Assembly: GCF_900114785.1 (NCBI RefSeq)
Contig: NZ_FOUG01000011.1
Span: 124,001-188,000 of the forward strand
Reading direction: 5' to 3'
From: Variovorax sp. OV329
GTDB lineage: Bacteria; Pseudomonadota; Gammaproteobacteria; Burkholderiales; Burkholderiaceae_C
DNA length: 64,000 bases
The notes under the pieces were generated by a model. That model did no database searches. It was not told the origin of the DNA and saw nothing but the letters and a program-made list of their open reading frames with translations. Within the stretch, counting starts at the first letter, position 1; every line of letters starts with the position of its first letter. Of the stretch, positions 1 through 7,533 are shown one piece after another. Both the position numbers and the translations under genes were made by a program.

Positions 1-43
1 CCGCCGAAACCGGCCGCGCATCGCAACCGCAAGAATTCAAACC

Positions 44-1093
44 ATGACAGCAATCTCCAAGCATCCTTCGCGATCGGCCGGCGGTGGCATCGGCAACGCC
101 GGCGCGATCGATGTGCGCGACATCGGCAGCTTCCACATCGGCGGCCGCGTTTCCACGCTGCGCGGCATGCCGGGGCGCCGGCGCGTGAGCACACCCAACG
201 GCGCCGTGCATCCCGTCGACCCGAACGGCGAGATCGTCTCGGGCCAGATGTACGTGCAGTACGTGCGCCTGGCGCGCCCGCGCAGCAGGCACCCGATGCT
301 GCTGTGGCACGGCGGCGGCATGTGCGGCACCAACTGGGAAACCACGCCCGACGGCCGTCCAGGCTGGCAGATGTACTTCCTTCGCGCGGGCTTCGACGTG
401 CTCGTGTCCGATGCGGTGGAGCGCGGCCGTTCCGGCTGGGCGCCCTGGCCCGAGATCTACGAAGGCGCACCGTACTTCCGCACAGCGAAGGAGGCCTGGG
501 AGGAAACCTTCCGCTTCGGGCCGGCGGGCTCCTGGCATCCGGAGCCGGCGCGCAGGCGCATGCATCCGGGCCTGCGCTTTCCGGCTGAGCACATGGAAGC
601 CTTCATGAGCCAGTTCGTCCCCCGCTGGTCCTGCAACGACGAGCGCACGCAGGCGGCCTACGACCTGCTGGTGGCCACCCAGGACCACCGCGCCATCCTC
701 CTTACGCACAGCCAGGGCGGCCAGTTCGGCCTGCGGGCGGCGCTGCACGCGCCGGCGCGCGTGGCGGCGGTGGTGTCCCTGGAGCCCTCGGGCGCGCCGG
801 ACCCGCTCGCGGGCGATGCGCGCATGCTGCGCGGCGTGCCGCACCTCTTCGTGTGGGGCGACCACCTCGCGCAGCACCGCTTCTGGGCCGAATCTATGCC
901 GCGGGTGCGCCGCTGGCACGAGGCCCTTCTGGACGCCGGCGTCGACAGCACCTGGCTGGACCTGCCCTCGAGGGGCATCCATGGCAACAGCCATGCGCTG
1001 ATGGCCGACGACAACAGCGACGCCATCGCCGAGACGGTGCTGCGCTGGCTCGACCGGCGTAGCTTGCGCGCGCCCGAAGCGGCGTCCCGATAG
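44..1093 (+). CDS. alpha/beta-fold hydrolase (esterase-like)
   Basis: A 349-residue soluble hydrolase. The sequence shows an oxyanion-type HGGGM motif at residues 89-93, a nucleophile elbow T-H-S-Q-G with Ser223, a following strand ending SLEPSG (Glu247 a possible acid) and a C-terminal HGNSH with His317 as the likely catalytic histidine. This Ser-acid-His order is that of alpha/beta hydrolases. No clear signal peptide is visible; the first 40 residues are Gly/Arg-rich. It ends 40 bp before the VOC gene and may share its transcript. The substrate cannot be told from sequence; an ester, lactone or acyl-CoA is possible. Start chosen as the first ATG; the family N-terminus probably begins nearer residue 20, so a later start is possible. 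Confidence 0.85.
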   Translation: MTAISKHPSRSAGGGIGNAGAIDVRDIGSFHIGGRVSTLRGMPGRRRVSTPNGAVHPVDPNGEIVSGQMYVQYVRLARPRSRHPMLLWHGGGMCGTNWETTPDGRPGWQMYFLRAGFDVLVSDAVERGRSGWAPWPEIYEGAPYFRTAKEAWEETFRFGPAGSWHPEPARRRMHPGLRFPAEHMEAFMSQFVPRWSCNDERTQAAYDLLVATQDHRAILLTHSQGGQFGLRAALHAPARVAAVVSLEPSGAPDPLAGDARMLRGVPHLFVWGDHLAQHRFWAESMPRVRRWHEALLDAGVDSTWLDLPSRGIHGNSHALMADDNSDAIAETVLRWLDRRSLRAPEAASR

Positions 1094-1133
1094 CCGAGTC
1101 GATCAATCAAGCAAGCAAGCAAGGAGAAACACG

Positions 1134-1673
1134 ATGCTCTGAAAGAAGCTCCATCACGCGGCCTTCCGGTGCCAGGATGCGGTGGCAACGACACAGTTCT
1201 ACTGCGGCGTGCTGGGCCTGAAGTTCTCGCATGCGATCACGCAGGACGTGGTGCCGTCCACCGGGCAGTACAACCCGCACATCCACATCTTCTTCGAGAC
1301 GCAGGACGGCAGCAGCATCGCCTTCTTCGAGTGCCCCGACGCCCCCGGCGAGGTCAAGGACATGGCCTCGCCCGCATGGATCCACCACTTCGCCTTCCAG
1401 GTCGAGAGCGCGGATGTGCTGCACCAGGCGAAGGCCGAACTGCAGGCGCAAGGCCTGCAGGTGCTGGGCCCGGTGGACCACGATGGCTTCGTCCTGTCCA
1501 TCTACTTCAGCGATCCCTCGGGGCATCGGCTGGAGCTGACCACACCGCTGTGCGACGGCACGCAACTCTCGCGCTACGAGTCGCAGGCACCGCAGGTGCT
1601 CGAGCGCTGGGCGCGTGCGCGGTCGGTGGCGGCCAATGCCCCCGCGCGGCACGCACCCGAAGGCGCGTCCTGA
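1134..1673 (+). pseudogene. VOC (glyoxalase-fold) protein with in-frame TGA at codon 3
   Basis: A strong ribosome site AAGGAG (1121-1126) precedes ATG at 1134, which reads ATG CTC TGA and then continues in the same frame without interruption to 1673. The reading after the TGA (KKLHHAAFRCQDA...) is the classic first strand of a vicinal-oxygen-chelate domain, with the first metal-ligand His in LHH. The only later start is GTG at 1182, which leaves 163 residues but loses that strand and histidine. The rest is intact: a GHRLEL stretch (Glu ligand) lies near the C-terminus. The family includes glyoxalases, extradiol dioxygenases and fosfomycin-resistance enzymes. Either a nonsense mutation or a base-call error has occurred. 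Confidence 0.75.
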
Positions 1674-1788
1674 GCCTTCCGAAAGCTGCTGCTCACGCCG
1701 GCGGCACGGGCTTGCCCTCCTGGCGGGGATTGCCAAATCGCGCCCGTGGTGTTGTGATCGCGCCTGCCGGCCCGGGCAGGGCCGCCAC

Positions 1789-2707
1789 ATGGAGGTGCTC
1801 ATCCGGATGCCGACGGTGCCGATGCTCTCCGCGGATTCGCGCGAAGTTCCCGTGCGCTCCCGCCTGGACTGGTGGCGAAGCGCCGTCGGCGAGGTGTTCA
1901 ACGTCACGCCGGACGCGCTGGCCTCGTCGGCCGGTGCGTCGGTGTCCGACTATCCGCACCGGCTCAGCGGCGCCTGGTGGCGCTACGACAAGGTGTTCCT
2001 TGGCACGGTGGGCTTTCGATGCCAACCGCGCCATGCGGCTCGAACGCCACGTGCGGGCCGATCAGCTGGACCACTACCGCCTCATCCTGAAGCAGGAAGG
2101 CGTCCTGCACTGCGACACGCATGGGGAGCGCCAGGTGGTGCGTCCGGGCAAGATGCTGCACGACCTGGCGCGCCCGGCGGAGTTCGACTTCGAGGTCGGC
2201 TCCAACATAGTGCTCGTGGTGCCGCGCGAGATGCTCGACGAGGCCTTGACCTTCCCATTGGACCTGCATGGCGTGCGCCTGCAGGACACATCGGCCAACC
2301 TGCTGTCGACGCTCCTGCGCCACTTGTGCCCGCTACGTCGATCTGCACCTGACCGAGCCGGAACTGTCCGCCGATTCGATCGCGGGCTTCTTCTCAGTGT
2401 CGCGCTCGCGCCTGTACCGCATCTTCGAGCCGCTCGGCGGCGTGGCCAACTTCATCAAGAGCGCCGGCTGGCCAGGGCTGCACGGCCTGCTCGCGCAGCC
2501 TTCGCAGCGGCTGCCCATCGGTCGCCTGGCCGAGGACCATGGCTTCAAGTCGGCCGCGCATTTCAGCCGCGCCTTTCGCGACCAGTACGGCTACAGCCCC
2601 AACCACCTGCGGCACGGCAGCGCGCAGGCCATGGTGCCGCTGGCGGCCCCCGCTGCGGTGGACCGGGGCCCAGCTTCTATTCCTGCATCCGCGCGCTGCG
2701 CGACTAG
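1789..2707 (+). pseudogene. AraC-family transcriptional regulator, frameshifted
   Basis: Three consecutive reading frames together spell one AraC regulator. An N-terminal AraC-binding-2 sensory domain starts at ATG 1789 and breaks at the TTT run 2014-2016. It resumes in the next frame (FDANRAMRLERHV...) and breaks again at the CCC run 2329-2331. A complete two-helix-turn-helix DNA-binding domain follows (YVDLHLTEPELSADS... to GYSPNHL, about 2331-2620). A likely third shift lies near 2640-2680, because the natural-looking end FYSCIRALRD with stop at 2707 is in another frame. Each of the first two lesions is one extra base in a short homopolymer. It closely resembles the intact AraC regulator at 21894-22946 in layout. 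As written it cannot make a full protein. Confidence 0.8.
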
Positions 2708-2777
2708 GCGGATGCGCGCGCCGCCGGGCCAGGCCATCGGCCGGGCCTCACGTCTGCCCGGCAGGACCATCGCGGCT

Positions 2778-3341
2778 TCAGTCCGCGCCATGATGGCCAC
2801 GCCCCGGGTGGCGCTCGACGTACCAGCGGCAGAAGCACTCCGCGCAGCTGAGCATGCCCAGGGTGACGAGCGAGCTGGTGAGCGGATCGCTGTCGGGCAA
2901 GGACTGGCCCAGCAGCTCGCCGGCGATCATCACGGCGAAGGCGCATGCCCAGGCCGCCGACAGCACGTTGTTCAGGGCGATGAACCCGGCATCGGCGCGT
3001 CCTGGCTGGGACAGCAGCTCGCGCACGGCGGGAAGGGTGGCGGGCCGGCCCGCCAGCATCGCGCCGAAGATCGCGAGCAAGATGCCGGCCTCGACGCGCA
3101 CCTGCACGCCGGTCGCCGACCACAACGGCTCGCCGAAGCCGTCGTACAGGGCCAGCACCGAGAAGAGAAGGAACACGCTGAGGTCGAAGACGGCCGGTTC
3201 GCGCCGGGCGTCCCGGTTCCAGTTGCGCAGCAGCAGCGCGAACGACACCACCAGGCCGGCCACCATGGCGGCATCGGCGCCGACGGCCCAGTTGGCGGCG
3301 GTGAACGCCAGGAACGCAGAGAAGGTCAGCAGAGTGCCCAT
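2778..3341 (-). CDS. hypothetical integral membrane protein
   Basis: A 187-residue protein with four to six hydrophobic segments, roughly residues 3-20, 24-40, 52-67, 84-99, 118-142 and 152-168. A short charged loop RNWNRDARRE sits after the second, and the C-terminus is His-rich (RHPGRGHHGAD). I do not recognise a family with certainty; small multi-pass proteins of this kind are usually annotated hypothetical. It lies 39 bp downstream of the exported protein at 3381-3845 on the same strand and the two are probably co-transcribed. Confidence 0.7.
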   Translation of the reverse strand: MGTLLTFSAFLAFTAANWAVGADAAMVAGLVVSFALLLRNWNRDARREPAVFDLSVFLLFSVLALYDGFGEPLWSATGVQVRVEAGILLAIFGAMLAGRPATLPAVRELLSQPGRADAGFIALNNVLSAAWACAFAVMIAGELLGQSLPDSDPLTSSLVTLGMLSCAECFCRWYVERHPGRGHHGAD

Positions 3342-3380
3342 GTGCGGTGCTTGCGCGTCGACGACCGGCTGCTGCGCGGC

Positions 3381-3845
3381 TCAGCCGGCACTGGCCATGT
3401 CCGTGCCCTGCGGCCAGAGGAAGAGGTTGTGCGAGGTGCCCGTGCGGGGCACGTCGATGTCGCGGGTGAGGGTGCGGCCGTCCAGCGTGGCCTGGACCTT
3501 GTAGCGGCCGGGCGCCAGGCGCGCCAGCATCATCGGGCCGTCGGTCACGACCTGGTCGAGCAGCGCGCGGCCCTGGGCGTCGAACAACGAGACGACCACG
3601 CCGGCGACGAAGTCCGACTTCTGCCCGGCGCGCGCCGCGAACTCGAAGCTGGCCGGCCATTGCGTCTGCACGCTGCGCAGGAAGGTCGATTCGTCCTTGC
3701 CCACGCCACCGCTCACGTAGATCACGCCGTTGACGTCGTGGACGGGAAGGCTGCCGCCGGCGCACGCGGCGCCGGTGCCCAGCAGCGCGGCGCCAACCAG
3801 GGCCAGCGCAGCAAGTGGAATTCGAAAGGGTCGGATGGCGTTCAT
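3381..3845 (-). CDS. exported carboxypeptidase-regulatory-like (CarboxypepD_reg) protein
   Basis: A 154-residue exported protein. The start at 3845 gives a textbook signal peptide (positive NAIRPFR then a hydrophobic core, cleaving near AACAGG at about residue 30) and has AGGA about ten bases upstream; longer in-frame starts upstream lack this. The mature part contains VVVSLFDAQGRAL...LAPGRYKVQATLDGRTLTRDI, a single beta-sandwich of the carboxypeptidase-regulatory type, as seen in periplasmic or surface proteins of unknown job. A conserved-looking YVSGGVGKDE segment precedes it. It heads a two-gene minus-strand unit with the membrane protein at 2778-3341, and is divergent from the cupin gene. 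Confidence 0.75.
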   Translation of the reverse strand: MNAIRPFRIPLAALALVGAALLGTGAACAGGSLPVHDVNGVIYVSGGVGKDESTFLRSVQTQWPASFEFAARAGQKSDFVAGVVVSLFDAQGRALLDQVVTDGPMMLARLAPGRYKVQATLDGRTLTRDIDVPRTGTSHNLFLWPQGTDMASAG

Positions 3846-4260
3846 GACCGGTCGTCCTGAAGTGTGGAAACGGAGGGATTCGAAGGCGCCAGGCCATTGC
3901 CTGACTGCTGCACGAAGGTTAGGCGTGGCTCCCTGCGGGTGTTTCTCCCGCGTCTCGCTTCTTGCATACGCGTTCGGTGCAGGCTGTGCGCTTGAAAACG
4001 GAGCGGGACGCAGCGTCAACGGCTGGGTTGCCGGCGCAATTGCGGTGGAATCGATTGCGCCAAGAATGGTCACGCGGACGGGCCCCGGATCTCCCGCGCA
4101 CCCGGATGACCGGTGCAGCGCCAGTGCCGGGGACATCCCGGCATGAAGTGGGACGCCGCAGGAACCTGCGCCGCGGCGCCGCCCCTACGATCGATTCCAT
4201 GTTCTTGCCTGCGTTCGACTGCCCGCGCCATCCACCCGCCTTGCTTGCTGGAGGTGGCCC
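3846..4260. other. intergenic divergent promoter region, no gene
   Basis: 415 bp between the divergent genes at 3845 (minus) and 4261 (plus). I see no convincing coding sequence on either strand. It should hold both promoters and contains the inverted repeat listed at 4033-4061. Confidence 0.6.
4033..4061. promoter_or_regulatory. inverted repeat, candidate operator
   Basis: GGCGCAAT (4033-4040) and ATTGCGCC (4054-4061) are perfect inverted 8-bp arms with a 13-base spacer. The left arm also overlaps a perfect 10-bp palindrome CGCAATTGCG (4035-4044). It sits between divergent genes. A regulator site or a hairpin are both possible; no regulator is assigned. Confidence 0.4.
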
Positions 4261-4761
4261 ATGCGCGACCTGCTGAGCAGTGCGCGCGCCTCGCGCGACG
4301 AGCCGCTGTTCCGCGTGCCTGCCTTCGGCCTCACTGCGCGCGTTCGCGTCGGCCTTCTGGGCCCTGACCTCGGCCTGCCCACGGTCGTGGAAACCTCCCA
4401 TGCCGAGGGCGGCGGGCCGCCGCTGTACCGGCGCGCTGCGGCCGAGGTGTTCGAGATCATCACGGGCCGTTACCTGTTCGAGGTGGAGGGCAAGCGCTTC
4501 ATCGCCCGGCGCGGCGACCTGGTGAGCGTGCCCGGCGGCGCGGCGCGCGCCTTCGTGAACGTCACCGGAACGCCCGCGCGCCAGCAGGTCTTCATCCAGC
4601 CGGCCTTCGATGCGAATGCGTTCTTCGACGAGCTGTGCGTCGCATGCCGCGCGGGTGCGCCGGCAGCGGAACTGGAGGATTTCGGCCGCCGCTGGGGCAT
4701 CGTGTACCTGGGGCCGCCGCTGCGGCCGCGTGACTCGGAAGTGCCCGGCGGACTGGACTAG
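4261..4761 (+). CDS. cupin-domain protein lacking the metal-binding histidines
   Basis: A 166-residue single-cupin protein. The cupin core is at residues 40-112. At the places where cupins carry their metal ligands (HxH...E...G, then PxxxHxxxN) this protein has Tyr56, Arg58, Glu62 and Gly69, and Arg96 in PGGAARAFVN. Only the glutamate survives, so metal binding and dioxygenase or isomerase activity of the usual kind are unlikely; a binding or sensory role is more plausible. The start at 4261 has GGAGG (4250-4254) at good spacing. It is divergent from the exported-protein gene and is followed by the LysR remnant. Confidence 0.75.
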   Translation: MRDLLSSARASRDEPLFRVPAFGLTARVRVGLLGPDLGLPTVVETSHAEGGGPPLYRRAAAEVFEIITGRYLFEVEGKRFIARRGDLVSVPGGAARAFVNVTGTPARQQVFIQPAFDANAFFDELCVACRAGAPAAELEDFGRRWGIVYLGPPLRPRDSEVPGGLD

Positions 4762-4824
4762 CAGTCGCGCACACGCCGGAAGCCGCGCAGAATCCGCGGC
4801 GACATCGTCCGCAGGCGTCTCGCC

Positions 4825-5176
4825 ATCAAGCTGCGCCACCTGAACTACTTTCGTCAAGATCGTCGACGCCGGCAGCTTCTCCCGCGCGGCGACCACGGTC
4901 TCCGTGGCGCAGCCGGCGCTGAGCCAGCAGATCGCCGAGCTGGAGAGCGGGCTGGGGTCACCCTGCTGCATCTCAGTGCGCGCGGCGTGCGGCCCACGCA
5001 GGCCGACGAGCTTCGGCATGGCATCCACGCTCGCCTCATTCCTGGCCGGCGACTTCATCGCCTATTGCAAGTCCCAGCTGCCGCAGGTGGCCCTGAACTT
5101 CGTGACCGAGGACAGCGCCACGCTCAAGGCGAGGCTGCTCGCGCATGCGCGGGATCTGGTGGGCATGCGGCCATAG
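4825..5176 (+). pseudogene. LysR-family regulator remnant
   Basis: Remains of a LysR gene. The expected start MKLRHLNYF reads ATC AAG CTG (4825), so the start codon is lost. One extra T in 4849-4851 shifts the frame within the first helix. The helix-turn-helix then reads well (AQPALSQQIAELE) until a missing G in the run 4954-4957. After RPTQAD (about 5005) the text jumps directly into the effector domain (FGMASTLASFLAG...LNFVTEDSATLKARLL), so roughly 30 residues of linker are deleted. The frame stops at 5176, with the last two thirds of the effector domain absent. Deletion plus loss of start indicate true decay rather than read error. Confidence 0.8.
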
Positions 5177-5295
5177 GGTTCCGGGCGCCGAACCCAACGC
5201 CGTGCTGCAGGGCGCCATGCGCCGACGAGCAAGCACGTCGCGTGTTTGTCGGTTTGCGCGGGCGGGCTGACGCCGATCTGTTGGTGCATTTGTCA

Positions 5296-5398
5296 AGTTT
5301 CTTTGAATGAAACTGCCATAATCCAACACTCGGTGTAAGTACCAATGAATGGTACAGACGGACTCAATAGAGTTCGCGCTGTTCCATCCAATGAGACC
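5296..5398. promoter_or_regulatory. three 42-bp-spaced palindromic operator candidates before the porin gene
   Basis: Three 19-bp sites share six-base arms around a seven-base spacer: AGTTTC-N7-GAAACT (5296-5314), AGTACC-N7-GGTACA (5338-5356) and TGTTCC-N7-GAGACC (5380-5398, right arm degenerate). Start-to-start spacing is exactly 42 bp twice, about four helical turns, so all lie on one DNA face. The spacers are similar (TTTGAAT, AATGAAT, ATCCAAT). Related sites lie at 9354-9422 in the IclR/importer promoter. The last site ends three bases before the porin start, which would suit repression. Confidence 0.6.
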
Positions 5399-5401
5399 TA
5401 C

Positions 5402-6451
5402 ATGAGACACCAGCTCTTTCCCCGCGTCCGCAAGAATCCTTTTGCCCTCTCTGCCATGACCGCGCTGACAGCCAGCCTCGCTGGGCTGGCCCTTCCCGCC
5501 TCCGCCCAGTCCTCGGTGACCATCTATGGCCTCATCGACGTGGCCGTGGGCCAGTACGACGGCCCCTCGCGCGGCACGATCATGAACACCGGCGCGACCA
5601 GCCGGCTGGGTTTCCGGGGCGCCGAGGACCTGGGCGGCGGGTTAAAGGCCATCTTCCAGCTGGAGCACCAGTTCAACCCGGACGACGGCACCCAGTACAA
5701 CCCCTCGGCCTTCTTCAGCGGACGTTCCACGGTGGGCCTGGAAGGCTTCTTCGGCCGCGTGACGCTGGGTCGCGAAGTCAATGCCAGCCACTACGTGGAA
5801 GCCGGTGCCGACCCCTTCGGCCAGGACGGCCTGCCCGCCGGCTACGGCGCGCGCGGCGGCATCTCGCAGGCCAACGGCGGCCCCGGCCAGATCGACACGG
5901 TGCGCACCAACAACTCCATCAACTGGGCCTACACGCTGGGGTCCTTCACATTCCGGGCCCAGGGCGCGATGCGCGAGGGTGCCGACCCGACGGGCAACAA
6001 GCCCTACTCGGCCTCGGTCATCTACGCCAGCGGCCCGCTGCAGCTGGGCATCTCGACGCTCAACCCGTCCAAGGTCAACGACAACTGGAGCTACGTCTCG
6101 GGCCAGTACGACTTCAACGTGGCGCGCTTGTTCGCCGGCTTCGGCGAAGGCCGCAACACCTTCGACCAGAAGATGCGCAACGGCATGGTCGGCGTGCTGG
6201 TGCCTGTGGGCCCGTGGCAGCTCAAGGCGAGCTACTCGCACACCGAGGCCGATGGCAACTCGATCCAGGACCGCGTCGCCATGGGCGCCTTCTACTTCCT
6301 GTCCAAGCGCACCGTCGTCTATGGCGAAGCCACCAACGACAAGCGGGCAGGGGACTACGCCTATGGCATCCGCGGCTGGCAGCCCTCCACCGGCTCGATC
6401 ATCAAGATCAACGGCACCGGCTACGACGTCGGCCTGCGACACTATTTCTGA
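5402..6451 (+). CDS. Gram-negative outer-membrane porin (Omp32/OmpC-like)
   Basis: A 349-residue trimeric-porin-type beta barrel. It has a signal peptide cleaved after ALPASA (about residue 35), and the mature protein opens SSVTIYGLIDVAVGQY, the hallmark of beta-proteobacterial porins. It ends GLRHYF, with the C-terminal Phe needed for outer-membrane assembly. SRLGFRGAEDLGGGLKAIFQLEHQF is the second typical strand pair. An upstream in-frame ATG at 5345 lies inside a palindrome and would spoil the signal peptide, so 5402 is chosen. The Bug gene follows after 23 bp, and the pair ends at a strong terminator. It is probably an uptake channel for the sugar acid or sugar handled by the neighbouring regulon. 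Confidence 0.92.
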   Translation: MRHQLFPRVRKNPFALSAMTALTASLAGLALPASAQSSVTIYGLIDVAVGQYDGPSRGTIMNTGATSRLGFRGAEDLGGGLKAIFQLEHQFNPDDGTQYNPSAFFSGRSTVGLEGFFGRVTLGREVNASHYVEAGADPFGQDGLPAGYGARGGISQANGGPGQIDTVRTNNSINWAYTLGSFTFRAQGAMREGADPTGNKPYSASVIYASGPLQLGISTLNPSKVNDNWSYVSGQYDFNVARLFAGFGEGRNTFDQKMRNGMVGVLVPVGPWQLKASYSHTEADGNSIQDRVAMGAFYFLSKRTVVYGEATNDKRAGDYAYGIRGWQPSTGSIIKINGTGYDVGLRHYF

Positions 6452-6474
6452 ACGGACCAGCAAAGGGCCTGACC

Positions 6475-7443
6475 ATGCGCCATCGCCTGCATCGAAGGGA
6501 TTTCAACCGACTGGCCGCCGGCCTGGTGGCGCTGCCGCTGGCCGCGCGCGCCCAGGGCGAGTGGCCGACGCGGCCGGTGACGGTGGTGGTGCCGTTCGCC
6601 CCGGGCGGCGCGGGCAACGGCTCGGTGCGCATCGTGGGCGAGGCCATCGCCGCGCGCCTGGGCCAGCCGCTGGTGGTGGACAACCGCCCCGGGGGCGGCG
6701 GCGTCACCGGCACGCAGATGGTGTGCGCCAGCGCCGACGACCACCTGCTGCTCATGGGCAGCACCACCATGACCATCCTGCCGGCCCTGCGCAAGGACCT
6801 GAACTACGACGTGCAGCGCGACCTGCAGCCCATCGGCATGCTGTCCTCGCAGCCTCTGGCCATCGTGACGGCGGCCGACGGGTCCCTGAAGTCGCTGGAC
6901 CAGCTGGTGCGCCAGGCCAGGACGGCTGAGCTGTCGGTGGGCAACAGCGGCGTGGGAACGCTCTCGCACCTGGCCACCGCCCTGATGAACCGGCGACTGG
7001 GCCTGCCCCTGCTGCCCGTTCCCTACAAGGGAGACAGCGTGCTGCTGCCCGACGTGGTGGCGGGCACGGTGCAGCTGGGCATGGTCAACCTGCCGGTGGC
7101 CATGCAGCTGATCCGCGGCGGGCGGCTGCGGGCCCTGGCGGTCACCTCCGCCCAGCCGGATCCGGCGCTGCCCGAGGTGCCGCTGCTGCGCAGCCTGGGC
7201 AATGACTTCGTCATCACCGGCTGGGCCGCGCTCTTTGCGGCGCGCAAGGTGCCGCCGGCGGGCGTGGAGCGTTTCTCGGCGCTGCTGCGCGAGGTGCTCG
7301 CCGAGGGCACGGTGCGCGAGAAATTCAGCGGCTTCGGCGTGGCGCCCGAGGCCAGCACCACGGCGCAGCTGCGCGAGTTCGTGCAGCGCGAGACCGCCCG
7401 CTGGGGCGAAGTGGTGCGCGCCAGCGACATCCGGCTCGAATAG
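6475..7443 (+). CDS. Bug-family tripartite-tricarboxylate-type solute-binding protein
   Basis: A 322-residue periplasmic binding protein of the Bug/TctC family. The N-terminus has RRDFNRLAAGL, which resembles a twin-arginine signal, cleaving near RAQ at about residue 27. Family motifs are clear: RPVTVVVPFAPGG (first strand and ligand loop), VVDNRPGGGG (around residues 62-74) and the VPYKGDS loop. It is co-transcribed with the porin 23 bp upstream and followed by a terminator. No TctAB membrane genes are adjacent, as is usual for Bug proteins in Burkholderiales. The ligand is probably a carboxylate; a sugar acid would fit the neighbours. Confidence 0.9.
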   Translation: MRHRLHRRDFNRLAAGLVALPLAARAQGEWPTRPVTVVVPFAPGGAGNGSVRIVGEAIAARLGQPLVVDNRPGGGGVTGTQMVCASADDHLLLMGSTTMTILPALRKDLNYDVQRDLQPIGMLSSQPLAIVTAADGSLKSLDQLVRQARTAELSVGNSGVGTLSHLATALMNRRLGLPLLPVPYKGDSVLLPDVVAGTVQLGMVNLPVAMQLIRGGRLRALAVTSAQPDPALPEVPLLRSLGNDFVITGWAALFAARKVPPAGVERFSALLREVLAEGTVREKFSGFGVAPEASTTAQLREFVQRETARWGEVVRASDIRLE

Positions 7444-7492
7444 CCGGCGCGCCAACGCAATTCCTCCAAGGTTCGCCCCGGGCGGCCTTTTC

Positions 7493-7529
7493 ATGCGCCC
7501 GCCGCGTCTCGCGGCGCGGCGCATTTTTT
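7493..7529 (+). terminator. rho-independent terminator of the porin-Bug unit
   Basis: Positions 7493-7524 fold into a 14-bp, almost all-GC stem (7+7 bp separated by one bulged C at 7517) with a TCT loop (7507-7509), followed by six T (7524-7529). The T run is on the plus strand only, so it ends the porin-Bug transcript and not the convergent gene. Confidence 0.85.
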
Positions 7530-7533
7530 ATGC

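Noticed and set aside
1140..1142. Selenocysteine recoding of the TGA in the VOC gene
   Set aside because: No bacterial SECIS-like hairpin is evident just after the TGA, and the position is outside any active site.
2268..3860. A 530-codon plus-strand frame running on from the AraC DNA-binding domain
   Set aside because: After about 2630 it runs antisense to two minus-strand genes with signal peptide and membrane spans. Only its first part belongs to the broken AraC gene.
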